Assembly: GCA_030698645.1 (NCBI GenBank)
Contig: JAUYMV010000112.1
Location: 1 to 8,962 of the forward strand
Length of the DNA: 8,962 bases
Source: Mesorhizobium sp.
GTDB lineage: Bacteria > Pseudomonadota > Alphaproteobacteria > Rhizobiales > Rhizobiaceae
Direction of reading: 5' to 3'
The position numbers were made by a program, and so were the translations under genes. Below, one piece after another: positions 1 through 6,053 of the stretch; positions within the stretch are counted from its first letter, which is position 1; each line of letters starts with the position of its first letter. The notes beneath the pieces were generated by a model that was not told the origin of the DNA, did no database searches, and saw only the letters and a list, made by a program, of their open reading frames with translations.

Positions 1-672
1 TATCTCAAGGGGCGCGCGGAACTGCTGAAACGGCCGACCGCGCTCGGCAAGGACGACGTCGTCGCCGGCGATCCGCCGTGGGATCGCGCCGAACTGCGCA
101 TCGACGGCAAGAGCCCGGAACTGCCGTCCACCACGCACATCGTCATCGTCGACGCCGCCGGCAATGTCGCCTCGATGACCAGTTCGATCGAGACCGCCTT
201 CGGCGCGCATCTGATGAGCGGCGGCTTCCTGCTCAACAACCAGCTGACCGACTTCTCCTTCGCGCCCGAAAAGGACGGCGCGGCCGTCGCCAACCGCGTC
301 GAAGCCGGCAAGCGGCCGCGCTCGTCGATGTCGCCGACGATCGTGCTCAGGGACGGCAAACCGGTCTATGCGCTGGGCTCCCCCGGCGGCTCCAGCATCA
401 TCCCCTATGTCGCAAAAACCCTGATCGCGCTGATCGACTGGAAGCTGGACATGCAGGCGGCGATTTCCCTGCCGCATCTGACGAACCGCTTCGGCGCCTA
501 CGACCTGGAAACGGGCACCAGCGCCGAAGAGCTTGCGAAGGATCTCGAAGCGCTCGGCTTCAAGGTCGCCATCAAGGAGCAGAATTCCGGGCTGCACGGC
601 GTGGCGCTCGGCCCGAACGGCATCGAGGGCGGCGCCGACCCGCGCCGCGAAGGCATCGCGGTCGGCGACTGA
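1..672 (+). CDS. ggt: Gamma-glutamyltranspeptidase, C-terminal part (5' end outside window)
   Basis: This is the last 223 codons of a gamma-glutamyltransferase, an Ntn-hydrolase that cleaves or transfers the gamma-glutamyl group of glutathione and related compounds, usually in the periplasm. The frame is open from base 1 to a TGA at 670-672. The precursor self-cleaves before a conserved Thr that becomes the nucleophile. Here that site is the STTH motif, with the first Thr codon at 130-132, so essentially the whole small subunit is present. Other family landmarks follow: SMTSSIETAFG and SGGFLLNNQLTDFS, the KRPRSSMSPTIV segment with the Ser pair of the active site, the GSPGGSSIIPYV oxyanion/substrate loop, and the terminal GGADPRREGIAVGD. 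The large subunit, signal peptide and promoter lie to the left and cannot be judged. The gene converges on the peptidase gene with only 23 bp between the two stops. Family assignment is firm; substrate preference is not visible. Confidence 0.95.
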   Translation, partial: YLKGRAELLKRPTALGKDDVVAGDPPWDRAELRIDGKSPELPSTTHIVIVDAAGNVASMTSSIETAFGAHLMSGGFLLNNQLTDFSFAPEKDGAAVANRVEAGKRPRSSMSPTIVLRDGKPVYALGSPGGSSIIPYVAKTLIALIDWKLDMQAAISLPHLTNRFGAYDLETGTSAEELAKDLEALGFKVAIKEQNSGLHGVALGPNGIEGGADPRREGIAVGD

Positions 673-695
673 GGGATTTTTCGGGCGAGCCGGCC

Positions 696-1949
696 TCAGA
701 CCAGCGCGTTGAATGACCAGAGCACACCGACGGAGTGGATGACGATGACGGCGGCGAGCGCGCCGGCGAGCGCGAGGCGGCCGGGCGTGGTCAGCGGCTT
801 CAGCTGGTCGCGCGGCCTGACGCCGCTGCCGGTGGTGATCAGGCTCAGGATCGCAAACACCGCGCCGCCGACGACCAGCACGCGGGTCGGGAAGCCGGCG
901 GAGGCGCCGACGGCCAGAAAACCGGCCAGCAGGGCGAACGAGGCGATGGCCAGCACGGTGGTGTTGGGGCAGATCTGACGCAGCACCTGGCCGCCGTCGA
1001 ACTTCCACACCGGAACCAGATTGGCCAGGTTGAAGAGCGCGATGCAGGCGACCGCGACAGCGAGGAAATTGCCGCCATGCACATTGCCGCCGGCCGCGAC
1101 CGCCTGGCTGGCGGCCATCAGCGGAGGCACCAGGAAGGCCGAGAAGCCGGCGCCCATCAGCGCCACGAAGGCGACCTCGAAATGGCTGTCATAGGGCCGC
1201 CCGCCGATCGCGATGCCGCCGAGCAGCGGGATGAAGATCATGCGGGCGCTGCGGTGGCCGGCGACGCGGAACGCGGCCATGTGGCCGAGCTCGTGCAGGG
1301 CCACGACGATGGTCAGCACCACCGCGAAGGCCAGCCCCCCCGGCGTCAGTCCGGCCAGCGGCCAGAGGATCAGGATCGACGCGATGGCCATGCCGACCTG
1401 CGTCAGGGGATGTTCGAAGACGCCGCCCTTGCGAAAGGCGCCGGTCTCCGACCAGGATCTCAGCTTCGCCATCTGCCGGCGCAGCACGAAATAGCGAAAG
1501 ATGTAGAAGGCGAGGCCGCGATAGGAATCGGTCTGGCGCATCGTCAGGTGCACGCCGCCGTCGGCCTCCTCGAGCGTCACCTCCTCGTGGAACTTGGCCC
1601 AGAAGTCGGCATGGAGCGAACTGTCGTCGACCACGCGCATTTCGTAATGCCGCATGTCGCGCACGTCGTCCAGGCGCACCAGGCGCTCGATCGGATTGCC
1701 GTCGCGCCCGAGCCAGGACAGCACGATCCGCGTCAGGCCGCCGCCATCCTCCGCCGGCGCGGCGGACAGGATCTCGCCGGACCAGCCGGCATCGCCGCCA
1801 AGCGGCCAGACCGCGTTCCAGACACGCGCCGCCGGCGCGCGGACGAAGGTTCGGCGTGCAATCGTTCGCGTGCCGATCGGCGCTGCGATGAGCAGGAAGA
1901 TCAGAGCGAGATTGAACCCGATCACGAGGGTCGCTGTCCAGTCGGGCAT
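696..1949 (-). CDS. Membrane zinc metallopeptidase, M50/site-2-protease type, with SRPBCC-like domain
   Basis: A 417-residue integral membrane protein. An N-terminal hydrophobic segment (about 6-24, TLVIGFNLALIFLLIAA) is followed by a soluble region (about 33-165). That region begins RRTFVRAPAARVWNAVW and resembles SRPBCC/START-like ligand-binding folds (polyketide cyclase or ubiquinone-binding type). A multi-span part follows from about 183. The zinc-binding HELGH is at 219-223 within a hydrophobic segment, and the second M50 signature NLVPVWKFDGGQ at 310-321 supplies the likely third zinc ligand Asp. Both catalytic motifs are intact, so it is probably an active intramembrane protease; the substrate is unknown. 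The ATG at 1949 was chosen because MPDW leads straight into the hydrophobic segment and an AGGA lies 11 nt upstream. An in-frame ATG at 2018 would add 23 Arg-rich residues and run into the terminator hairpin of the preceding unit. I see no convincing promoter of its own in the short gap upstream. It converges with ggt. Confidence 0.82.
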   Translation of the reverse strand: MPDWTATLVIGFNLALIFLLIAAPIGTRTIARRTFVRAPAARVWNAVWPLGGDAGWSGEILSAAPAEDGGGLTRIVLSWLGRDGNPIERLVRLDDVRDMRHYEMRVVDDSSLHADFWAKFHEEVTLEEADGGVHLTMRQTDSYRGLAFYIFRYFVLRRQMAKLRSWSETGAFRKGGVFEHPLTQVGMAIASILILWPLAGLTPGGLAFAVVLTIVVALHELGHMAAFRVAGHRSARMIFIPLLGGIAIGGRPYDSHFEVAFVALMGAGFSAFLVPPLMAASQAVAAGGNVHGGNFLAVAVACIALFNLANLVPVWKFDGGQVLRQICPNTTVLAIASFALLAGFLAVGASAGFPTRVLVVGGAVFAILSLITTGSGVRPRDQLKPLTTPGRLALAGALAAVIVIHSVGVLWSFNALV

Positions 1950-2006
1950 CGTGCGCGGATTCCTGTTCGGAAGCACCCTACGCCGGCCGGTCCAACAAAG
2001 CCTTAA

Positions 2007-2030
2007 CGCCGCCGCCACCCGGCGGCGGCG
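2007..2030 (-). terminator. Hairpin terminator after the 28-codon SOS-type ORF
   Basis: A perfect 10-bp GC stem (arms 2021-2030 and 2007-2016, repeats of GCC/GGC) closes a 4-nt loop at 2017-2020. On the minus strand it starts 4 nt after the TGA of the small ORF and is followed by TTAAGGCTTTGTT, an imperfect T-rich tail. The position and stem strength fit an intrinsic terminator for the small transcript. The weak T tract means some read-through into the metallopeptidase gene is possible. Confidence 0.6.
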
Positions 2031-2034
2031 GCAC

Positions 2035-2121
2035 TCAGAACGCGCCGATCCACATGGCGACCGAAATCAGAAACGTGCTTACCGAGACGAGCGAAACGAC
2101 ATCCTGCAACAAACCGGTCAT
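2035..2121 (-). CDS. 28-residue single-span membrane microprotein under an SOS-type promoter
   Basis: A complete ORF of 28 codons, ATG at 2121-2119 and TGA at 2037-2035, too short for routine gene callers. The peptide begins MTGLLQDVVSLVS and ends FLISVAMWIGAF. Residues 8-28 form one uninterrupted hydrophobic stretch of about one membrane span, with Ser/Thr at 10, 13, 15, 16 and 20. Asp7 is the only charged side chain, and a single Trp (24) sits near the C-terminus. A GGGAGA ribosome binding site (2128-2133) lies 6 nt before the ATG. A promoter with overlapping LexA boxes ends about 25 nt upstream, and a terminator hairpin begins 4 nt after the stop, so the gene looks like a self-contained unit. 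Size, topology and predicted LexA control resemble SidA (29 residues, Caulobacter, blocks FtsW/FtsN) and TisB (29 residues, E. coli membrane toxin). I see no sequence similarity to either, so function (division inhibitor, membrane toxin or protein regulator) is inference. Confidence 0.72.
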   Translation of the reverse strand: MTGLLQDVVSLVSVSTFLISVAMWIGAF

Positions 2122-2127
2122 GAGTGT

Positions 2128-2133
2128 TCTCCC
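2128..2133 (-). promoter_or_regulatory. Ribosome binding site of the 28-codon ORF
   Basis: On the minus strand GGGAGA is followed by 6 nt (ACACTC) and then the ATG at 2121. It is the best Shine-Dalgarno match in the immediate area and is the main reason to treat the short frame as a real gene rather than a chance ORF. Confidence 0.7.
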
Positions 2134-2146
2134 GAAATCCCTCTAT

Positions 2147-2172
2147 GTTCCGACTATGTTCTAGTCTTGTTC
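2147..2172. promoter_or_regulatory. Two overlapping LexA (SOS) boxes, three GTTC blocks at 11-bp spacing
   Basis: GTTC occurs at 2147-2150, 2158-2161 and 2169-2172, with 7 nt between each pair. This gives two exact copies of the alphaproteobacterial LexA operator GTTC-N7-GTTC that share the middle block. The blocks occupy the -10 element and the spacer of the minus-strand promoter next to the 28-codon ORF, where bound LexA would block RNA polymerase. That GTTC-N7-GTTC is the LexA site in Rhizobium, Sinorhizobium and Rhodobacter relatives is established knowledge; that LexA binds here is inferred. The only gene positioned to be controlled is the small ORF, because lolD is transcribed toward the site and nothing starts on + nearby. 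Confidence 0.85.
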
Positions 2173-2181
2173 TCTCGTCAA
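2153..2181 (-). promoter_or_regulatory. Sigma70-type promoter of the SOS microprotein
   Basis: On the minus strand, TTGACG (plus-strand 2176-2181, 5 of 6 to the -35 consensus) is separated by exactly 17 nt from CATAGT (2153-2158, 4 of 6 to TATAAT). A start site near 2146 would give a leader of about 25 nt containing the GGGAGA ribosome binding site. The GTTC blocks lie inside the spacer and overlap the -10, the usual arrangement for a repressed SOS promoter. Confidence 0.7.
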
Positions 2182-2252
2182 CAGGTTTTTCCACAGCTTG
2201 TGCACAGCGCGCCGTAACGGCCGCCGCGCCGTTCCCTGGTCGTGACGGAGTG

Positions 2253-2939
2253 TCAGAAGCCGACGATCTTGCCGCCGTCGAGCGTGACGCGACGGTCCAT
2301 GCGCTCGGCCAGCGCGTGGTTGTGCGTCGCGATGAGGGCGGCAAGGCCGGACTGGCGCACCAGCGCCTCCAGCGCCTCGAAGACGTAGCCGGCCGTCTCC
2401 GGGTCGAGATTGCCGGTCGGCTCGTCGGCAAGCAGCACCAGCGGCGCGTTGGCCACAGCGCGGGCGATCGCCACGCGCTGCTGCTCGCCGCCGGAAAGCT
2501 CGGCAGGCCGATGCTCGGCGCGCGGCCCGATCTTCATGTAGTCGAGGAGCTGCGCCGCGCGCGCCGCCGCCTCGTCCCTGGAAAGCCCCTTGACCAGTTG
2601 CGGCATCATCACGTTCTCGGCCGCGGTGAATTCGGGCAGCAGGTGATGGAACTGGTAGACGAAGCCGATGTCGTTGCGCCGGATCGCGGTGCGCTCGTCG
2701 TCGGACAGTTTTCCACAGGCGCGCCCGCTGACGAAGACGTCGCCGGCGTCGGGCCGTTCGAGCAGGCCCGCCAGATGCAGCAGCGTCGACTTGCCGGCGC
2801 CGGAGGGCGCGACCAGCGCCACCATCTCGCCGCGATGCAGCGAGAAATCGGCGCCGCTCAGGATGCTGAGACGCTCCTCGCCCTGAACGTAGACCCGTTC
2901 GACGCCCTTCAGCTCCAGGATGGTGACCTGCTCGTTCAT
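2253..2939 (-). CDS. lolD: Lipoprotein-releasing ABC transporter ATPase LolD
   Basis: A 228-residue ABC ATPase, the energy-providing subunit of the inner-membrane Lol complex that extracts outer-membrane lipoproteins and hands them to LolA. Landmarks in order: Walker [10 protein letters not shown] (44-52), where the usual first Gly is Ala; the Q-loop with Gln96 in [17 protein letters not shown], which is typical of LolD; the signature LSGGEQQR (148-155); Walker B LVLLADE with catalytic Glu173, followed by PTGNLD; and the switch His206 in ATHNHAL. Length matches the family. The ATG at 2939 overlaps the stop of the upstream permease gene as ATGA, so the two are probably translationally coupled. 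An in-frame extension to 2984 lies inside the permease gene and is not needed. It is the last gene of the proS-lolE-lolD operon. No strong intrinsic terminator follows; a weak 6-bp hairpin lies at 2216-2233. Confidence 0.95.
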   Translation of the reverse strand: MNEQVTILELKGVERVYVQGEERLSILSGADFSLHRGEMVALVAPSGAGKSTLLHLAGLLERPDAGDVFVSGRACGKLSDDERTAIRRNDIGFVYQFHHLLPEFTAAENVMMPQLVKGLSRDEAAARAAQLLDYMKIGPRAEHRPAELSGGEQQRVAIARAVANAPLVLLADEPTGNLDPETAGYVFEALEALVRQSGLAALIATHNHALAERMDRRVTLDGGKIVGF

Positions 2940-4222
2940 TCGTAGCGCAATGCCTCGACCGGATCGATGCGGGCGGCGCGCCACGCCGGGAAGAGCGTCG
3001 CCAGCAGCGACAGCACCAGCGCCATGGCGATGACCGATCCGGTCTCGCGGAAATTCATCTCGGCCGGCAACTGGCTCAGGAAATAGAGCTCCGGGTTGAA
3101 GATCGTCGTGCCGGAGAGCCAGGAGAAGAACTGGCGGATCGACTCGACGTTGAGACAGATCACCACGCCGAGCAGCACGCCGGCGAGCGTGCCGGTCAGG
3201 CCGATCGCCGCCCCGGTCATGACGAAGATGCGCATCACCGCGCCGCGCGTGGCCCCCATGGTGCGCAGGATGGCGATGTCGCGGCCCTTGTCCTTCACCA
3301 GCATGATGAGGCCCGAGATGATGTTCAGCGCCGCGACGAGCACGATCAGCGTCAGGATCATGAACATGACGTTGCGCTCGACCTGCAGCGCGGAAAAGAA
3401 GGTCTGGTTCTGCATGCGCCAGTCGGCGAGGTAGATCTGCCGCTGCGACGCCGTCTCCACCGCGCCGTGCAAGGCGTCGACCCGGTCCGGATCGTCGAGA
3501 AACACTTCGATGCGCTGGGCGAGGCCCTCGGCGTTGAAATAGAGCTGCGCCTCTTCGAGCGGCATGAAGACGATCAGCGAATCGTATTCCGACATGCCGA
3601 TCTCGTAGATGGCGGTGACCGGATAGGCCTTGACGCGCGGATTGGTGCCGAGCGGCGTGACGTCGCCGTCGGGCGCCACCAGGATCAGCGGATCGCCGAG
3701 CGCGAGGCCCAGATTGTCGGCCATGCGGGTGCCGATGGCGACGCCCTCTGACGCGTCGAAATTCTCGATCGAACCCTGGCGGATGTTTTTCGCGACCAGT
3801 TCGACCTTGGCGAGATCCGCGCCGCGGATGCCCTTGACGAGCGCGCCGGTGCCGGCGCCGACGCGGCCCTGCGCCAGCGTCTGCCCGTCGATCATCGGAA
3901 TGGCGTATTTGACGCCCGGCACGCCCTCGATGCGCTGCGCGACCTCGGCATAGTCGTCGAGCGGACGGTCGATCGGCTGCACGATCAGATGGCCGTTGAT
4001 GCCGAGGATGCGGGTCAGCAGCTCGGTGCGGAAACCGTTCATCACCGCCATGACGACGATCAGCGTCGCCACGCCCAGCATGATGCCGAAGAACGAGATC
4101 GACGCGATGACCGAGATCACCGTCTCCTTGCGCTTGGAACGCAGATAGCGCCAGGCGACGAGCCGCTCGAAGGCCGAGAAAGGCCCTGCCCCGTGCAGCC
4201 GCGTGTCGGTCGCTGCCGTCAT
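2936..4222 (-). CDS. lolE: Lipoprotein-releasing ABC transporter permease, LolC/LolE family
   Basis: A 428-residue inner-membrane permease of the LolC/LolE (MacB/FtsX-like) family, partner of LolD in releasing lipoproteins from the inner membrane. The topology is the standard one: a first membrane helix at about 37-62, a large periplasmic domain at about 63-283, then three helices at about 284-309, 330-358 and 395-415. Family motifs are visible: the N-terminal [13 protein letters not shown], the segment [19 protein letters not shown] (about 307-324) that contacts the ATPase, and the C-terminal [18 protein letters not shown]. The gene overlaps the proS stop by ATGA at 4219-4222 and the lolD start by ATGA at 2936-2939. 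Only one permease gene is present here, so the complex may use two copies of this protein (a LolF-like arrangement) or a second permease elsewhere. The C-versus-E label is therefore nominal. Confidence 0.94.
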   Translation of the reverse strand: MTAATDTRLHGAGPFSAFERLVAWRYLRSKRKETVISVIASISFFGIMLGVATLIVVMAVMNGFRTELLTRILGINGHLIVQPIDRPLDDYAEVAQRIEGVPGVKYAIPMIDGQTLAQGRVGAGTGALVKGIRGADLAKVELVAKNIRQGSIENFDASEGVAIGTRMADNLGLALGDPLILVAPDGDVTPLGTNPRVKAYPVTAIYEIGMSEYDSLIVFMPLEEAQLYFNAEGLAQRIEVFLDDPDRVDALHGAVETASQRQIYLADWRMQNQTFFSALQVERNVMFMILTLIVLVAALNIISGLIMLVKDKGRDIAILRTMGATRGAVMRIFVMTGAAIGLTGTLAGVLLGVVICLNVESIRQFFSWLSGTTIFNPELYFLSQLPAEMNFRETGSVIAMALVLSLLATLFPAWRAARIDPVEALRYE

Positions 4223-5547
4223 GCGGCGGCGCCGAAGCGGCCAGCGACCTCGGCCAGGCTCAGCGTCTCGCGTTCGCCGGTGCGCCGGTTCTTGATCTCG
4301 GCTTCGCCCGCGGCCGCGCCGCGCGGTCCGACGATGACCTGCCAGGGCAGGCCGATGAGGTCGGCGGTGGCGAATTTTCCGCCCGCTCGCTGGTCGGTGT
4401 CGTCGTAGAGCACGTCCTTGCCGGCCGCGGTGAGCGACGCGTAGAGGCCGTCCGAGATGCGATCGCAGTCGGCGTCGCCGGGCTTCATGTTGATCAGCGC
4501 GATGTCGAACGGCGCGACCGATTCCGGCCAGACGATGCCGTTCTCGTCATGCAGCGCCTCGATGATCGCCGCGATCAGGCGCGACGGGCCGATGCCGTAG
4601 GATCCCATCGAGACGAAATGCTCCTTGCCGTCGGGGCCGGTCACCTTGGCGCCCATGGGCTTGGAATACTTGTCTCCGAAGTGGAAAATATGGCCGACCT
4701 CGATGCCGCGCGCCGACAGGCGCTGGTCGTCGGGGATGGTCGCCCAGGCGGCTTCGTCGTGCATCTCGTCGGTCGCCGCGTAGGGCGTCGTCCAGGCCTT
4801 CACGATGTCGCCGATCGCCGCGTCGTCCTTGAAGTCGGTCGCTTCGCCGGGAACCGGCAGGCCGAGGAAGTCGCGGTGGCAGTAGACCTGGCTTTCGCCG
4901 GTGTCGGCCAGGATGATGAACTCGTGGCTGAGGTCGCCGCCGATCGGGCCGGTATCGGCGCGCATCGGGATCGATTTCAGCCCGACGCGCTCGAAGGTGC
5001 GCAGATAGGAGACGAACATGCGGTTGTAGGCGGCCTTGGCGCCGTCGAAGTCGAGATCGAAGGAATAGGCGTCCTTCATCAGGAACTCGCGCGAACGCAT
5101 CACGCCGAAGCGCGGCCGCTGCTCGTCGCGGAACTTCCACTGGATATGGTACAGATTGAGCGGCAGGTCCTTGTACGACTTGACGTAAGAGCGGAAGATG
5201 TCGGTCACCATCTCCTCGTTGGTCGGGCCGTACAGCATGTCGCGCTCGCCGCGATCCTTCATGCGAAGCATTTCCTTGCCGTAGTCCTCGTAGCGCCCGC
5301 TCTCGCGCCAGAGGTCGGCCATCTGCAACGTCGGCATCAGGATCTCCAGCGCGCCGGCGCGGTTCTGCTCCTCGCGCACGATGGCGCACACCTTGTCGAG
5401 CACGCGCTTGCCGAGCGGCAACCAGGAGAAGCTGCCGGCCGCCTGCTGGCGGATCATGCCGGCGCGCAGCATCAGACGGTGCGAGACGATCTCGGCCTCG
5501 CGCGGATTCTCTTTGAGGATGGGCAGGAAGTAACGCGACAAACGCAT
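4219..5547 (-). CDS. proS: Prolyl-tRNA synthetase, short form without editing insertion
   Basis: A class II aminoacyl-tRNA synthetase of 442 residues that charges tRNA-Pro with proline in the cytoplasm. Visible parts: the N-terminal [15 protein letters not shown]; motif 1 region around [11 protein letters not shown]; the TNEEM element at 109-113; motif 2 [16 protein letters not shown] at about 140-155; motif 3 [11 protein letters not shown] at 315-325; and the C-terminal anticodon-binding domain from about 345 (including [19 protein letters not shown]). The long editing insertion found in E. coli ProS (about 570 residues) is absent; the short form is typical of alphaproteobacteria, where mischarged Ala-tRNA-Pro must be cleared by separate proteins. 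The ATG at 5547 gives the usual rhizobial length and N-terminus. An ATG at 5559 would add only four residues (MDSP) and cannot be excluded. Longer in-frame extensions to 5727 are Arg/Pro-rich and look noncoding. First gene of the operon with lolE and lolD. Confidence 0.96.
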   Translation of the reverse strand: MRLSRYFLPILKENPREAEIVSHRLMLRAGMIRQQAAGSFSWLPLGKRVLDKVCAIVREEQNRAGALEILMPTLQMADLWRESGRYEDYGKEMLRMKDRGERDMLYGPTNEEMVTDIFRSYVKSYKDLPLNLYHIQWKFRDEQRPRFGVMRSREFLMKDAYSFDLDFDGAKAAYNRMFVSYLRTFERVGLKSIPMRADTGPIGGDLSHEFIILADTGESQVYCHRDFLGLPVPGEATDFKDDAAIGDIVKAWTTPYAATDEMHDEAAWATIPDDQRLSARGIEVGHIFHFGDKYSKPMGAKVTGPDGKEHFVSMGSYGIGPSRLIAAIIEALHDENGIVWPESVAPFDIALINMKPGDADCDRISDGLYASLTAAGKDVLYDDTDQRAGGKFATADLIGLPWQVIVGPRGAAAGEAEIKNRRTGERETLSLAEVAGRFGAAA

Positions 5548-5799
5548 CGGGGAGTCCATGAACGGGGATCGGGCCGGAATCGGCGGCGACCGGGCTGGAA
5601 TTGCACGCGCTCTCATAGCGATTCCACGATCGGAAGGAAACCCGCGCCGCCACCTCATCGCGAAGCCGGGGGCTTTGCGTATGGCGCTGCCAAAAGCCGC
5701 GCCATGTCGTGCAACTTCATTGTGCACTGCAACACATCAATGCCCGTTTCAAAGCAAAATTGTTCGTGACAAGGGCGGGAAGGTTGGTCTAGGGTTCCT
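5548..5799. other. proS upstream region, no gene recognised
   Basis: This stretch must contain the proS promoter and leader on the minus strand, but I find no clear one. The best candidate is a poor -35 about 17 nt from CTATGA (plus-strand TCATAG, 5613-5618), too weak to call. A local motif TTGTGCACTGCAA with a GTGCAC core lies near 5719-5732 but is not a full inverted repeat. No ORF here has a convincing ribosome binding site or family resemblance. Confidence 0.4.
5766..5793 (+). promoter_or_regulatory. Candidate promoter for the small RNA or leader transcript
   Basis: GTGACA (5766-5771, 5 of 6 to TTGACA) is followed after 16 nt by TCTAGG (5788-5793, 3 of 6 to TATAAT). The start would be near 5800. 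This is the most plausible plus-strand promoter upstream of the strong terminator at 5924-5951, but the -10 is weak, so it is a candidate only. Confidence 0.3.
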
Positions 5800-5951
5800 C
5801 GCATAAACAAGAGGGCGAAGCTTAATTTGCCCTCATACGCGGTCAAAGTCTTGGGAGGATGCGATCTAGGCGCGGTTTCCCGCAGCCGCCGGACACCGGA
5901 AACAGATCGGACGCGTTTAATTTGCAAGGCTTCGTGCCTTGCTTTTTTTTT
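5800..5951 (+). ncRNA. Candidate small RNA of about 150 nt (or attenuated leader of the pseudouridine operon)
   Basis: No protein gene lies on + between 5548 and 6053, yet a strong plus-strand intrinsic terminator ends at 5951, so a transcript must stop there. The sequence before it is structured. A 9-bp stem (5811-5819 with 5826-5834, one G-U) closes the loop GCTTAA, a small GCGG/CCGC hairpin lies at 5872-5883, and the terminator stem is at 5924-5942. TTAATTTGC occurs twice, at 5822-5830 in the first hairpin and at 5917-5925 at the terminator. A GGGAGGA stretch is at 5853-5859. The 5' end near 5800 is inferred from a weak promoter. Two readings are open: an independent trans-acting RNA, as is common in rhizobial intergenic regions, or a 5' leader that attenuates the pfkB-psuG operon 100 nt downstream. 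I cannot assign it to a known RNA family by eye. Confidence 0.5.
5924..5951 (+). terminator. Strong intrinsic terminator, nine-T tail
   Basis: GCAAGGC (5924-5930) and GCCTTGC (5936-5942) form a perfect 7-bp stem around the loop TTCGT, followed at once by nine T (5943-5951). The tail exists only on the plus strand; the reverse side is A-rich/TTAAAC, so the terminator acts rightward. It is the clearest terminator in the window and ends a transcript that contains no recognisable protein gene. Confidence 0.9.
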
Positions 5952-5998
5952 GTGCAATCGCGGACAGTCGACAGCGGACATTGCGCCGCCGCGCAGGA

Positions 5999-6027
5999 TT
6001 GAATTGTCCACCCGGCCGCTCTACTTT
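5999..6027 (+). promoter_or_regulatory. Candidate promoter of the pfkB-psuG operon
   Basis: TTGAAT (5999-6004, 4 of 6) is separated by 17 nt from TACTTT (6022-6027, 3 of 6), placing a start near 6034 and a leader of about 20 nt before the ATG at 6054. It lies downstream of the strong terminator and would make the operon independent of the upstream RNA. Spacing is ideal but both boxes are weak. Confidence 0.3.
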
Positions 6028-6053
6028 CGCTCGACAGGACTTTCCTCCCGCAC

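Noticed and set aside
735..2006. Long open frame on + (over 400 codons) antisense to the metallopeptidase gene
   Set aside because: Composition is dominated by Arg, Asp, Gln, His and Gly, as expected of a GC-rich shadow frame. No domain or ribosome binding site is visible, and the opposite strand carries intact HELGH and NPxxxxDGG motifs.
1950..2018. 23-codon upstream extension of the metallopeptidase
   Set aside because: It would place the start inside the terminator hairpin of the small unit and add an Arg-rich segment before the membrane anchor. The ATG at 1949 has a better ribosome binding site and context.
2216..2233. Hairpin AACGGC/GCCGTT after lolD as an intrinsic terminator
   Set aside because: The stem is only 6 bp with a 6-nt loop and no T tract on the minus strand, so it is too weak to call. 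Termination of the operon may be factor-dependent.
2003..2431. 142-codon minus-strand frame spanning the end of lolD and the SOS region
   Set aside because: It is in the wrong frame relative to lolD, crosses the promoter and operators, and is Arg/Ser/Pro-rich without recognisable domains.
5548..5727. 60-residue N-terminal extension of ProS
   Set aside because: The extension is Arg/Pro/Ala-rich with no similarity to the ProS N-terminus. The family start [15 protein letters not shown] and the usual 442-residue length place the start at 5547, or at most four codons earlier.
5859..5999. ORF starting ATG at 5859 behind GGGAGG
   Set aside because: The GGGAGG directly abuts the ATG with no spacer, the frame runs through the terminator stem and its T tract, and the composition is not protein-like.
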